A DNA stretch of 64,000 nt from Gnetum montanum. Its lineage: Eukaryota > Streptophyta > Gnetopsida > Gnetales > Gnetaceae. The stretch is taken from contig MNCI01006881.1 in assembly GCA_015680685.1 (NCBI GenBank), positions 18,441 through 82,440 on the forward strand. Reading direction: 5' to 3'. Numbering within the stretch: position 1 is the first letter of the stretch; every line of letters starts with the position of its first letter. Shown one piece after another: positions 45,563-57,400 of the stretch. A program made the position numbers and the translations under genes. The notes beneath the pieces were generated by a model. The model had not been told where the DNA came from. It did not search any database and saw nothing but the letters and a program-made list of their open reading frames with translations.

Positions 45563-47217
45563 TGTATTGACCTAAATCGTCGGTGTAAGGCTGGTAGAAA
45601 AACAAATACCAAAAGATCGTTGAGCAGACATAGCTAACCCTACCTTCACCCCCAGGGCAAGCTGGAAACGTAAACAAAGGTAGAGTGACTTGGATGGTTT
45701 GCACAAAAATCAACCAAGGACTTCCCTGAGCATAAACTATGTCTTGTGCTCGGGTTATTAGAACTAATGTCTTAAAACGTAAATAGTGTGCACGAAATGT
45801 AAATAGAAATGTATGCAGAACTGGTATCATAAAAAAAAACATAAAAAAAATGTAAACTGAATGTAAAATAGAGTAAACAAAAATATAATGGCTGGAAAAA
45901 TGAGTTGTATTGTACTACATAGAAAAGATGTACACTGGTCAAAGCATAGTTGCACGTGTAGATCATAGGTCAAGTGTCAAGCCCCGAGGTGATGTAATGC
46001 AATGTGATGTGTTTCAGAAGTGCTTGGATGCAAGGAGTCAGAGTGTGTCGAGTGCCCAAGGATTGCTAGTTTGAGTTTTCTAAGTTGTTTAACTCAAAAA
46101 TTGCCAACCCCATTTATGTGAATTGATAGGGTATTTATAGGATTGGGCTGGGCTCGAGCATGGAATTCAAGAATGGAATCAATGGCTGGGAGATGAGAGG
46201 AAAATAGATCTAGTGACATGTGTCCAATGGACAACTATGTGTGAGTTAGACATGTGTGGGCAAGCTACGTTCTTAACCAGGTTCATCGTATCTTATAATG
46301 TATGGCTTACCCAAGCCCATGGAAGCACATGTAATTTAGACCGTGAGGGCCTGACAAGCCCACAAATGAAGATTTACAATGAAATGATTAATTTACAATA
46401 AAAAAATTGGTTCTAGCTTGCTTCTTTTATTTGACCACTTTGACTACTGTAGGATGTTGATTCGAGTGGTTTTGTGGCTTTTTGAGGCATCTCTACTTCA
46501 CCAAGGCTCCCAACGTGAGTTGATTTGCTCCTAGTGTGACCTTCGCATGCATTTGGAGTACTTTTGTCTAGGTGTGAATAGTACTGACACTGATGAATAG
46601 TGGTCACGTTGATGAATATTGGTCATGCTGATGAATAGTGAGCACACTGATGAATAGTCTTCACGTTGATGAATAGTAGTCATGCTAATGAATAGTGCTC
46701 ATGCTAATGAATAGTGTTCATGCTTATGAATAGTGGTCAAGCTGATGAATAGTGTTCACGCTAATGAATAGTTGTCACATTAATGAATAGTGCTCACGCT
46801 GATGAATAGTGTTCACGCTAATGAATAGTGGTCATGCTGATGAATACTGGTCACATTGATGAATAGTGCTTACGCTGATGAATAGTGGTCACACTGATGA
46901 ATAGTACTCATGTTGATGATTAGTGCTCACGCTGATGAATAGTGATCACGCTGAACCCACACTATAGCATGACCATAGCGTGACATGCACTCTTTAACTT
47001 GATTTTGACGTTGAACGCTGGAATTTTGAACTTCAAACTATTGACCTTTGAATTAATTTTGACGCCGTTTAGAGTTGCTCATGCTGAGGGTGAGCAAACT
47101 ACCTTGGGTAAGCTGGGTGAGAGCTCCATGCCTTAGCCAAATTTTGCCTCCTGAAACTTTGAAAGGGCTTGAGTCATTATCATTTCAAAGTGCTAGGCTG
47201 AAATTAGTGGTGTTTCA
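45563..47217 (-). repeat. 5' LTR of element E
   Basis: The LTR is 1655 bp, starting TGAAACACCAC at 47217 on the minus strand, with the TSD CTTAC beyond it. The stretch 46570-46960 holds about 20 copies of an 18-bp GATGAATAGTGGTCACGCT-type unit; the 3' LTR has about ten, which explains most of the 200-bp length difference. TATA sequence near 46126-46138. Confidence 0.88.
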
Positions 47218-47222
47218 CTTAC

Positions 47223-49913
47223 CTCGTTATATATATGATGAGGCACCTCCACTACCTCAAGAGAGAGCTCAGGTACAAAATCAAGTTCGACTACCCTTCC
47301 CAAGTCCCGTTTAAGTTGTGAGGCTATTACATCAAAAGGGAGAAGTGTTAGGTGTAAGACAAAAGTGAAAATAAAAATAATAACATAAAAAATGAAATGA
47401 TGAAAAAATAATGATAATGTAAACATACCTATCTTAGGATCTATTTGTTTTACATGATCAATCATGTCATCCACTATGCCTTGCATGAAGGAAAATTTGT
47501 TTAGGGTCTCTACCCATAGTTGTGAGTGGAAAGTGGATGTAGACTCAGGACATTTAGCAAAAGCATTACCCACTGCAAAATAAAGCATGTTAGCATCACT
47601 AAAGAAAAAGAAGAAAGAAAAACAAAAAGAGAAAAGAAAAGAGAAGAGGATGAGAGAGAAGAGGGAAAGCAAGAGCATAACATAAATGGTAGTGCAAAGC
47701 ACCTACCTAGCAAACCCTCAAGGCTGAGAGTAGGGGGATTGCCCATCTACACACCTTCAAGCAAATGATCAAACTTACCATCCTCAAATTGTAGCCCTTC
47801 CTCTTCAAGCTACCTCAAGATGTCAATAGCATCTTTGTTTGTTATGTGTCCCTTAGCTTGAGGGACATCTTCTGCTAAGGGCTCCTCTTCTCTTGAGGGC
47901 TCCTCTTCTATGGCAGCAACCTCCTCCTCATTTGTGTTGCATAAACCAATGTTAGAACGTTACCTTAAAAAATATATGTATATAAATATATAAAGTGAAT
48001 ATATTAAATAATGTATACTTACCAGAAAATTTTGACTGTGCATCATTAACTTTGAGACATAGCTTCTTGCCCTTTTCCTCAATTTCACACATAGGCACCT
48101 CCATGGGATGAGGATTTTTGATTTGTAGCTTTGATCACACCATCTCAACAATGAGCTGTGCCCCTCTCACTACATTGCCTATGTTCATGGGAGAAGCCTC
48201 TCTAGTACTATCGTGCATATGGTAGGATGGTCCTACCTCATGAATAGCCTCTAGGGGGTCTTGGAATCGTGTTGTGTGGAATAGATGGCAGATCCATGGA
48301 TTGGATATCTAGGTGCAATCTTGCACTATCCATATATTGTCTTCATGAACCACCAAAAATTCCACAAACCTGCACAAGCATGCTATAAAAAAGGCAAAGT
48401 GTACATGGGAGCATGCTTCAAGATTTCTACAAAGTTTGATAATTTTCACTTACAAGCCCTCAACAAGGCATCTGGCCTAATTGTATCATGTCCCTTCCTC
48501 CATCATGTCCCTCATGACCCAAGCATGCTCTACCCCAAGAACTTTTCCTTGGAAAAGCAACTTGGGGAATGCACAAGCCCAAAAGATGGGATAGATGTGT
48601 TAAGTCACTAACAATTTAACCTACTTCATGGAAATGACCTTGTGATCTTTTGAGGTGCCCAACCACTCTTCAATGTCCCCTTTGTAATTCAGATACTTGT
48701 TAGTCTTTTCACTCATAGTTAAACCTTTAGAGGAAACACCAAAGAGATCTGAAAAGAGATCATCGGTAATCTCAAAAACCACTCATAGATTGTGAACTCG
48801 CGTGCAAAAGTAGTCAACACTCTCCATGAAAGAGTCAACAAGGGCAACCATTTCTGTTGTTAGAATGCTTGGGTTCATGGCCAAAAGGAGGTCCATGAGC
48901 CCATCCTATTGAATGTTTTGGGTAATCCTTGCTGGGACCTCATGGAATAACTAGCGTTATGAGCCATCAACTTCACCATACTTAAAAAGAAGATTGACCT
49001 TAGTGTATCCTAAGACAATCACTATGACCTCTCTAGACTTGGCTACAACTGTAGTAAATAAAAATAGAGTCAGCAACATGATGGAAACATAAACCAAAAA
49101 GAAGAAATGGATGACAATGTACCTGGTACAAATGGTGTTGGGAATGGCAGTACTTGGACTAAAACTTCTTCCATAGTGGGTATCCAGAAGGATGCCCATT
49201 CACCATCTAACCACCTGAGATCCTGGCACTTCACATAGAATTTAGAGTATTTAGTTAGATAAGTTCTCATATCTACCCCAATTTGTCCTATGACACTAGC
49301 ACACATATTCTCAATGGATGAGAACTATTGTAGGGCTAATGACCCTTCCTTGTTCTGAAGGTTTTCTTCATCAATAAAAAATTTGGTGATGGATAAAAGG
49401 GTAATAAGCATATCAAGTCATAAAAAATAAAATGTTAAAATTGTTATCATTGCAATGGGGCTTACCCTTTAGCATAGTAAACTGTTCCAGGTGGGTTCTA
49501 GAAAGCTGTGCTTACATGGTGATCAGTGAATAGAGTGTTGTATTTATTATAACACTTGAACTCTAGCATCTCTCAAATCCAAGACAAGGGTCTAACATCT
49601 TGTGGGCACTGACTCAAGCCCCTTGCCCCTTCACCTTTAGTAGGTTCATCCAATAGGAATTTTAAAATGCCTCAATTTACGCCAAGCAATAACATTTCAA
49701 CTAGGACACCTGTTCCTTCAATGAACAAGTGCGATCACATCATCACACTAAAATGGTGAAGTAGGAATTCCAAGAATGCCTGTGCACCCTCCTAAAATGA
49801 GATTGGCTGGTCCTACACGTGCATGGGGTGCAAGGACATTAGGCATGGGATTGCTCATATAGCATAAGATCTCTACTAATTCAGCCACCAGTAGGGTAGG
49901 TTTTAACAGGACC
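47223..49913 (-). pseudogene. 5' part of element F antisense accessory gene (exons 2-7)
   Basis: Homologous, exon by exon, to the cargo gene of A and B. Exon 2 is at about 49460-49913 (TLLVAELVEIL, and NTLFTDHHVSTAF followed by a stop and NPPGTVYYAK at its end: the FCP1/NIF-like fold). Exon 3 is near 49070-49400. Exon 4 is at 48100-48960 (VALVDSFMESVDYF, LFSDLFGVSSKGL). An acidic linker exon is near 47700-47960. Exon 6 is at 47430-47576 (KFSFMQGIVDDMIDHV). The start of exon 7 is at 47223-47330 (VVEVPHHIYNEV), where E interrupts it; the rest is at 130-966. The protein is far more diverged than A and B are from each other, with many stops. In exon 2 the first catalytic aspartate is glutamate, as in A and B. 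Confidence 0.7.
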
Positions 49914-50302
49914 TTGCAGTGTCACAAAAATGAAAATGTTAGTATCAAGAAAAGAGCAATAAAACAACAAATGTAATAGATAAACAATCCATGAAACAAT
50001 AAACAAAAATTTTTAAAATTTTTCTAGCTATTGGCTACGCTCTTATAGAGTGTAATACTTTTTGCAGAAAATTTTTCTAAGTATTTGTCACACTCTTAGG
50101 GAGCGTGACAACTATGAAACAACTAGAAACGAGCAAAAAAAATTTCTAAGTGTTGGTCATGCTTCCAAGAAGTGTGATAACTATATATCCTAATAGAAAA
50201 ATTTGGACAAATTTTATGAGTGTTTGACACACTCTCAAGGAGTGTGACATTGCTAGAATGTGCAAAATTTCCATGTGTTGGTCACACTTCCATGGAGCAT
50301 GA
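49914..50302 (-). other. Intron 1 or upstream region of the F accessory gene
   Basis: No coding signal. From 50030 there are irregular 60-70-bp repeats containing AAATTTTTCTAAGTGTTGGTCACACTC and GAGCGTGACAA, comparable in position with the GCGTATACGCTG-rich intron 1 of A and B but different in sequence. It is cut by the start of element G at 50303. Confidence 0.5.
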
Positions 50303-52217
50303 TGAAACACCACAAAATTTTGGGTGTCAGCATTTCAACTAAAAATTTGGCTAAGTGTCAAAATGGTGGCACTTTGCCCATATTTTTCCAAGTGTTGAGT
50401 GTAGTCAGCTTCGACTGCCAAATTTGCAAAAATTTTCTAAGTGTTAGAATGATGGCACTTTCTGTAGATTCACATGTCATGCTGTGTAGCATAGCACAAC
50501 ATGGCACCTAGTCACGCTGTGCAGCGTAGCGCAGCATAGCATCATGTCACGTTGTGTAGCATAACACAACGTAGCATCCAATCACACTGTGTAGCATAGT
50601 GCAACGTAGCACCATGTCACGCTATGTAGCATAGTGTAGTGTAGCACCCAATCATGCTATACAACATAGCGCAGTGTAGCACCATGTTACATTGTGTAGC
50701 ATAGCGCAGCGTAGCACCTAGTCACATTGTGCATCATAGCGCAGCGTAGCACCATGTTAGGCTATTTAGCATAGCGTAGCATAGCACCCAATCATGCTAT
50801 ATAGCATAGCACAGTGTAGCATCATGTCACATTATGTAGTGTAGCACAATGTAGCACCTAATCACATTGTGTAGCGCAGCACCATGTCAGGCTATATAGC
50901 GTAGCGCAGCGTAGCACCCGATCACACTGTGTAACGTAGCACCCAATCACACTGTGTAGCATAGCACAAAGTAGCACCATGTCATGCTATGTAGCATAGC
51001 ACAACATAGCACCCAGTCATGCTATACAACATAGCATAGTGTAGCACCATGTCACGTTGTGTAGCATAGTGCAGCATAGCACATTGTTATGCTATGCAAT
51101 GTAGCACCATGTAGCACCATGTCAAGCTATGTAGCATAGTGCAACATAGCAGTCTATCTAGCGTAGCAACCAATGTCCCATGTCCCACATGTAACATGGG
51201 ATAAGTGTAGTAGATAGCATCTTATGTCCCGCGTGTAACATGGGATAGGCCCAGTAGCCAGCATTCCATATCCCATATGTAACATAGGACGAGCATAGTA
51301 GATAGTGTCACATGTCCTGCATGTAACATGGGATAAGCCCAGTAGAAAACATCCCATGTCCTGCATGGAACATGAGACAAGCGTAGTAGCTAGTGTCTTG
51401 TGTCCTGCACATAACACAGTATGAGCGTGGTCCCACCCACTACACTACCACATGGAACCTGATCTACATTTTGGGCTAACCCTAGCCTTATAAATGCCCC
51501 TAGAGCCTCTTTTGAGGAGTGGGGGGGGGGGGGTTGGCTTTCATTTTTCACCACTAATGTAGTTGGCACTTTCATTTGGCATTTTGGCACTTTGGCATCT
51601 TGCACTTAGCATCATGGGTGAATAGGACCCAAAGCACACTACACCAGTAGAGAAGCATAGCTACACTGCACGTTACACTATAGCCCCATTATAGCCCTAT
51701 AGAACATCACATAGTACACCATGGCTACCAACCTGATAGGCATAGTTCATCACAGTGAGCACCAGACTTCATAGCCTAACACCATTGTGGTTGGGATTGT
51801 GCTCTTACTATGCCTGTTGTACACTGTGTACCTTGTGAGACCCTTTGTGAATTAGCTATGCTCCCTCTTTTGGGATGCTACCCTACTATGCTCAAATTCT
51901 ATTGCATTTCTCAAGTATTCCTCTTTGTCATTTAGCATAACACTTGTGTTTTCTCACTTTTTCATACATATTTGCACATTTACATCACCATTCTTAGGCT
52001 GGGACACCCTGCTACGCTCTAGCTTAGACGGGCCCAATGCCCATGCATAATGTAGTATAAACCCTTTTCAACACCACATAAGTTCCTATTTGATCAACTA
52101 GACTATTTAGGGCATCCCATATCTATTTTCTCCAACGTGGCCCTAGGATAGATTCAAGATTAGGCTATATACTCAAGGGACTCTTGGTGTTCTAGCCACT
52201 AACGTTTTTAGACATCA
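50303..52217 (+). repeat. 5' LTR of element G
   Basis: The LTR is about 1915 bp. It starts TGAAACACCACAAAATTTT like the other LTRs and ends near GACATCA, seven bases before the primer-binding site (the end is uncertain by a few bases). TATA sequence TTATAAATGC at 51489-51498, followed by a run of 13 G at 51521-51533. The body is unlike the LTRs of A, B or E. Confidence 0.78.
50480..51170 (+). repeat. Tandem repeat of about 35 bp in the G LTR
   Basis: Roughly 20 units of GTAGCACCATGTCACGCTATG and TAGCATAGCGCAGC type, alternating between CCATGTCA and CCCAATCA versions. A second family with CATGTAACATGGGATA follows at 51170-51420. Copies differ mostly by C/T and G/A changes at CpG. Confidence 0.7.
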
Positions 52218-52224
52218 TAGTTTT

Positions 52225-52243
52225 TGGCACTAGAAGGAGGGCC
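52225..52243 (+). promoter_or_regulatory. Primer-binding site of element G
   Basis: TGGCACTAGAAGGAGGGCC, identical to that of A and B. Confidence 0.8.
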
Positions 52244-52699
52244 TGAACCATTTCTGTCTTCATTTCTGATTAGCACTTAGTCAAAACTCTAGATGTTTTA
52301 GAGAGTGTAAAAAGTTCTCAAAGTGTAGAAAGCTCTAACATAGTGTGCTTAACAAGCTATAACATAGCAAGCTCTACCATAGTGAGCGTAGTAAGCTTCA
52401 ACATAGCAAGCATGACAAGCTATAGTGTAGCAAGCATACCAAGCTCTAATGTAGCGAGTGTACCAAGCTTCAACATAGCAAGTGTAGCACCAGAGTTGTC
52501 CATTTTTCACAATTTTCATACTTAGCATTTTTTTGCATTTTTATACTTAGTATTTTTTGTACATTTTTACACTTAGCCATTTTTCTATATTTTTATACTT
52601 AGCCATTTTCTTGCTACTAACAAACTTAGTTACTTTTTTGCAATTTTCAGAGTTAGCCATTTTCTACAAATAGCAAATCTCACAACCCAATCTGTGAAC
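52244..52699 (+). other. Leader of element G
   Basis: Non-coding leader with AGCTTCAACATAGCAAGC-type repeats (52330-52490) followed by repeated ATTTTTATACTTAG units up to the gag start. Confidence 0.6.
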
Positions 52700-55190
52700 A
52701 TGAATCCATATCAACCTTCCATGTTGGTGTCTAACAAATTTGACACTAGGATCCAACCAAAGCATGCCACACTAATACCTGAACAATAAAATTTTGTTTG
52801 TGCCAAAATCCAAGTAGGAATACTAGTGGATTATCTTAATTTGGAGGCAAAACAAGACTACAAACAAGTCCACCAAAATGGATTGGAGTACAACACCTCC
52901 TTGTTTGACATAATTCCACTCACGGAGCCCTACCACCAATTGTTGTCCCAACTCATCTGTGAAAACAAGCATGATGCAAGGACAACCTATGAGGAAGCCT
53001 CATAGAAGGAAGAAGATGAGTTCAAGGCCCACTCTGAGTGCAAGAGCCCCCTCTACACCATCTTCCAACAACCACTCCCTAGTACTCACTTCTTGGTTTG
53101 GTCCATCCATCCTCTCTGAGATGGTAACCATGCCAATTCAACTTTTCTGACAAGCAACTAATGCATTTTCCCAACACTATGCTCATGCAGGGGCTACCTC
53201 CCAACCCCAAGAAATTCAGGCATTCTACATCCTGCCTATTTTGTTGGCATCTATGGTGTCTTTACAACCCAATTATGTGTGGCCCACATCAGTCATCATG
53301 CCCATTCCTCAGGCAACACATCAACTACAATCATTTTCTATGATGTTAAACTAGCAACAACTGTTTGTTATGAAGTTAAACTGGCAAACTCCACAACCAA
53401 CAATTCAACCCTATGTTATGCAACCAACACAAGCCCAGCCAATGCCCTCAATTGGCACATCTGCATGCTTGGATTAGGCATTCTAGCTAATCCAAAGCAT
53501 AATGGAGGAGATCAACCAACTCAAGGCTAGCTCCTCCAACACCATCAAGGTGGTGGACTTCTATCAAGATGATCCCATAAGTCCTATGGTACCACCTCTA
53601 ACTCTCCAAGCTAGGGTCCAGCTGCTACAATTCACCAAGTACAATGGTGATGGGGATCCCAATGCACACTTGGTTACATTTTGAACTGAGTGCCTACTCC
53701 AAGCTTGGCCACATGCCATCATGTGCATGTTCCCCATGTCACTCAATGGCAAGGCCTTAGATTGGTATCGCATGCTACCCAAGGCCTCAATCCACACTTT
53801 GGAGGATCTCATAGGCTAGTGTGTGATATGCTTTAGTTACAACCTAAAGCCTAAAGCAACCCTCAACCAACTCATGTAGGTTAAGTCAGGGCCTCTAGAA
53901 CCCATGCCAAAATTTCTCCAATGATGAAATGCTACATTGAGTGAAATGCATCAACCCCTAGCAAAGACACATGTACTGGCCATCTTCAAAGGTGTAGTGA
54001 ATGACTTCATGAAGTTTAAACTATATTATCTAGCCCTAAAGTCTCTTAGCCAAGCCTTTTCCCAAACAAAATGCATAGAGGAAGCAGTGCAAGCTAGTAA
54101 TGACCTAGCCTGCGTGGCCTATAGAAACCAACATGCTTTTAAGCAAAACAAAACAGTCGCAACAATGCCCACAAACACAAAAGCAACCAACTGGGGCCCG
54201 ACAGCTAAGCAACCTAAGGCCCCAACTGACAAAATTTCCAACTTGGTAGCAACTCACCTACATTGATAGGGGCTACCCCAAGGTCCAGTTTTGAGCACAA
54301 GGATCATTCAAGGTATACATCGCTACCGATGGAACCATCTAAACTATTGGAGTAATTCCTCAAAGATGGGAAAATCCAATACAAACACATATCAAAGGTT
54401 TCTTGCCAAAAATATGATAGGTACTATGAACTGCTAAGGAAATTTACCTCAGTAGTACCAAACAAGCCCCTAGTCCCACAACACTTCAAGCTAGACCAAT
54501 ACTATCATTAATACTAGTTGTCTAGTCTTAGTATGGACAAGTATCATGCTTTATAGGATGACCTACAAAGAATGATAGAATGGTACCAATTGGTGCTAGA
54601 TATAATGGGCCAATCCAACGTAGATGACACTTCCTATGTCATAAACTCCATTAGCATAGGTGGCAAGCCCAATCCTATGCAAAAACCTTTTATGATCCCT
54701 ATGCCTTCTAACAAGGCAAGGGTCCCCTCAGCCTCCACAAGCAAGAGGCCTCCCTTTGTTATCAAAGTGCGACCCTGGGCACCCACAACACCCTTTGTGG
54801 TCAAGGTTCCACAACAACCATCCACTAAGACATTAAACTAGCATGATGTAGCAACAACAATCGCTAATCAACCTTTGGTCATCAAGGTGCCACAACGAGT
54901 TGGTCACACAACTCCTAAACTATCATTTTTCATAAGGATGCCACAACATGATGGCCCCTTACTTGCCTGAAGCCCAATATTGGGAAACATCTCAGTCCCT
55001 CCTCTTTCAAGGGCTGATCCCATTAGTAACCCAAGTAGGCCTACAAAATGGCAATGCAAGAGGATGAATGAATGTCTTATGACCCCCATGGTTGAAGCAA
55101 AGGCTATAATCAACAAGCAACAACCAAACACTCAGGCACCTACCCCCAAGCAAGCCAAGGAAACCAAGCCCAAGCCCCCTCCTCGATAGA
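52700..55190 (+). pseudogene. gag: gag of element G
   Basis: It starts MNPYQPSMLVSNKFDTR (ATG 52700). The core appears at 53502-53684 (FTKYNGDGDPNAHLVTF), 53700-53815 (AWPHAIMCMFPMSLNGKALDWY) and 53937-54266 (SEMHQPLAKTHVLAIFKGVVNDFMKF). The zinc-knuckle region near 54490-54550 is unrecognisable. The later part (54572-54841) has YVINSISIGGKPNPMQKPF and PFVIKV and PFVVKVP motifs that match E. Numerous stops; a dead copy. Confidence 0.72.
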
Positions 55191-55289
55191 TATTTCTTTC
55201 AAGCCACATGGAGAAAATCAAGGCCAACACTACAGCCAATGACATAGGCTTCATAGCTAAACTAACCTAGGTGAAACAAACACTCAAGA

Positions 55290-55838
55290 AAAAGAACACA
55301 ACGTTGAGCTTGTACGACTTAATCATGATCTCATTTGCTCACTTCCAAGCATTGGCCCTAATCTTGGCATCCCTTCCCATTATGTAGGACATCCCTATAG
55401 ATGAGGCATCCATTTTTGCAACAATGTTACCTTCTACACCACAAGATTTGGCTTCAACATCTCTAGCCTTTCATGATGATGCTGTCAAAGTCAACCCCAA
55501 ATGAGGGAAGGTCACTACAACTCCACTATCTAGTGGCATTCATGTTGGGTAGTGCACCATCTGTAGAGTCCATTTGATGATGGTGTAGCAACAAACATAG
55601 TCTTGTACTCCATCATTAATAAGCTAGGCCTGGTAGATGAAATTAGAACAATCAAAATCGTATGTATAAAATCCTTCAACAGATCACGCATCACTATCAA
55701 GGGTACAATAAACCTAGCCTTCGTGGTAGGAGAGCCATTTTCCATGAGTGTAGATTTGACTATCATAGAGGAGATTTCAAGTTTTAACATGGTTCTAGAT
55801 AGCTTGGCTAGCCCAACTAAGGGCCGTCTCCTCTCCCA
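55290..55838 (+). pseudogene. pro: Truncated protease of element G
   Basis: Protease-like sequence with a one-base deletion in the active-site region near 55570-55590. It then continues IINKLGLVDEIRTIKIVC, KGTINLAFVVGEPFS and SSFNMVL before element H cuts it at 55841, within the segment that reads LAQLRAVSSPIHQ in B. Frameshifts and stops throughout. Confidence 0.65.
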
Positions 55839-55840
55839 TT

Positions 55841-57111
55841 TGTACCGTCTGAAATCGTCGATCTCCAGCTGGAAGGAAATAGAGACTTGGAGATATCCGG
55901 ACATGCATAGAAGACCCTACCTTCACTTGAGGGCAAGCTAGAATTGACGAAGGTAGAGTACCTTGAGTGGTCCGCATGCGGATCAGGCAAGGATTTCCCC
56001 AAACGTACACCGAGGTGCTATACGTTGGGTTATACGTAAACGACATAAAAGATGTAAAACAGAGCATAAACAGCATAACTGATGTAAACGGAGCATAAAT
56101 GTAAAACAGTGTAAACAGTAAACATGCAACAATTAATGAAAAACTATAACTAATTTTAGGAAGAAAATGTAGCAATATTATTGCAAAGTGAGAGTTACAA
56201 TGCACCGGTCTAATGTAGTTGTGACTTTCACACAAGGCGGACGAATAGCCCCGATGGATGTAGGGAAGACTGTGTGTTGGTTTAAGTTGCAGGCATAGCA
56301 TAGAGGCTGTATGCTTAGCATATAGGTAAGGTCTAGCGTATAAGGTTCTCTGCTCTGGTTCTTAGCATCTCTGTTTTTCTCTCTGGTTTTCTCAAAATTG
56401 CCAACCTCCCGATTTAGTGAAAAATTGGGGTTTTTATATAGGTTTTGACGTTAGACTCAAGGTGGATGACACGTGGCGCATTGACCGGGTGCGAAAGAAT
56501 AAAATTTACAAGTATACAACATGTTACATCTGCTGGGTGTATATGCTGTATTAGGCAGGGGTAGACTTTGAGCGTATACGCCCAATGTATATGCTGGGCA
56601 TGCAGAACGTATACGCTGTGTCTGCTGGGCATGTATGCTGATGGTTGCTCTATTCATGTGAGTTGCTGCCTTGTACCAAGTCTTGCTCTGTAATGCTATT
56701 TCCATGCCGTCTTTGGGGATTTCATGTTGGGCGTATTCATTAGTTGTACCTACTGATCGTACTTGTGAGGCGTGTACGCTGGGCATGTATGCTGAGCATC
56801 TACGCTAGGCGTATACACTGCTGATGCAATCTAGGGCATATATGCTATGAACATCGGGCATATACACTGGGCGTATACGCTGAGAATACATACCTAGTAT
56901 AAACTAAGTATTTTAAGCTTTGAAGTTGCCAGATTTGATAGCATATGTTGTCATGGTTGTCGACGGCTCCCAAGGAACCGCTCCTCGTTGAGTTCGATTC
57001 TACTTGAAGCTGTTTGTGGGGTTCTCAAGCCTTAGTCATGCTAGGGAGCATCGTGACTTAGCTTGATTCTTTTTATAAAAAGTACTAAGCTCAAAATTTT
57101 ATGGTGTTTCA
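55841..57111 (-). repeat. 3' LTR of element H
   Basis: The LTR is 1271 bp, TGTACCGTCTG at the low end and GGTGTTTCA at the high end. TATA sequence TATATAAAAACC on the minus strand near 56430-56445. It has fewer GCGTATACGCTG motifs than A or B, mostly 56530-56880, so it is shorter. Confidence 0.85.
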
Positions 57112-57130
57112 TTGGTCCCTCTTTGTTGAC
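57112..57130 (-). promoter_or_regulatory. Polypurine tract of element H
   Basis: Minus strand GTCAACAAAGAGGGACCAA next to the LTR; same core as in B and E. Confidence 0.8.
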
Positions 57131-57400
57131 GCTTGGAGGAATCCACCCAAGAAGCATCGACAAAGAAGTGCAAAACACCACAAGCAACTCGATAAAGACT
57201 TTGTTCTTTTCTACCTGACTAGACATCATCACACCGTGTTCCGTAGTACATAGGATTGGTAAAGTGAAATTTGTAGTTGGTAGGAGAATGAAGATTGTGG
57301 GGACTAGGAACTAACCAAGGGATTGTGCTTGGTAAAGGAGATGCTCTGGTGTGTATCATGCTGATCCTTGTCAATAGCCATTATTTAGCAGACTCGGAAT

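Larger units (their letters stand above)
972..47217 (-). mobile_element. Element E: Tat-like Ty3/gypsy retrotransposon, interrupted by A and B
   Basis: E has LTRs at both ends (972-2428 and 45563-47217), each bounded by TG...CA, and a perfect 5-bp TSD, CTTAC, at 967-971 and 47218-47222. Removing the nested A and B leaves about 9.1 kb. On the minus strand the order is LTR, primer-binding site, tandem-repeat leader, gag, protease, short hairpin repeats, 3' region, polypurine tract and LTR. E has no reverse transcriptase, RNase H, integrase or accessory gene, so it is a non-autonomous deletion derivative, or lost these parts after insertion. Its insertion site is an exon of the F accessory gene. 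The boundaries are strongly supported by the TSD and by the continuity of F on both sides. Confidence 0.88.
50303..55840 (+). mobile_element. Element G: Tat-like retrotransposon, 5' part
   Basis: LTR 50303-52217, primer-binding site 52225-52243, leader and gag-protease in the plus direction, interrupted in protease at 55841 by element H. The rest lies beyond H and outside the window, so the second LTR and the TSD cannot be seen. It is inserted upstream of exon 2 of the F accessory gene. Proteins are heavily decayed and closer to E than to A and B (for example PFVIKV and PFVVKVPQQ motifs). Confidence 0.8.

Noticed and set aside
51154-51605. Open frames in the G LTR next to its TATA box
   Set aside because: Composed of the CATGTAACATGGGATA repeat and not supported by any homology.
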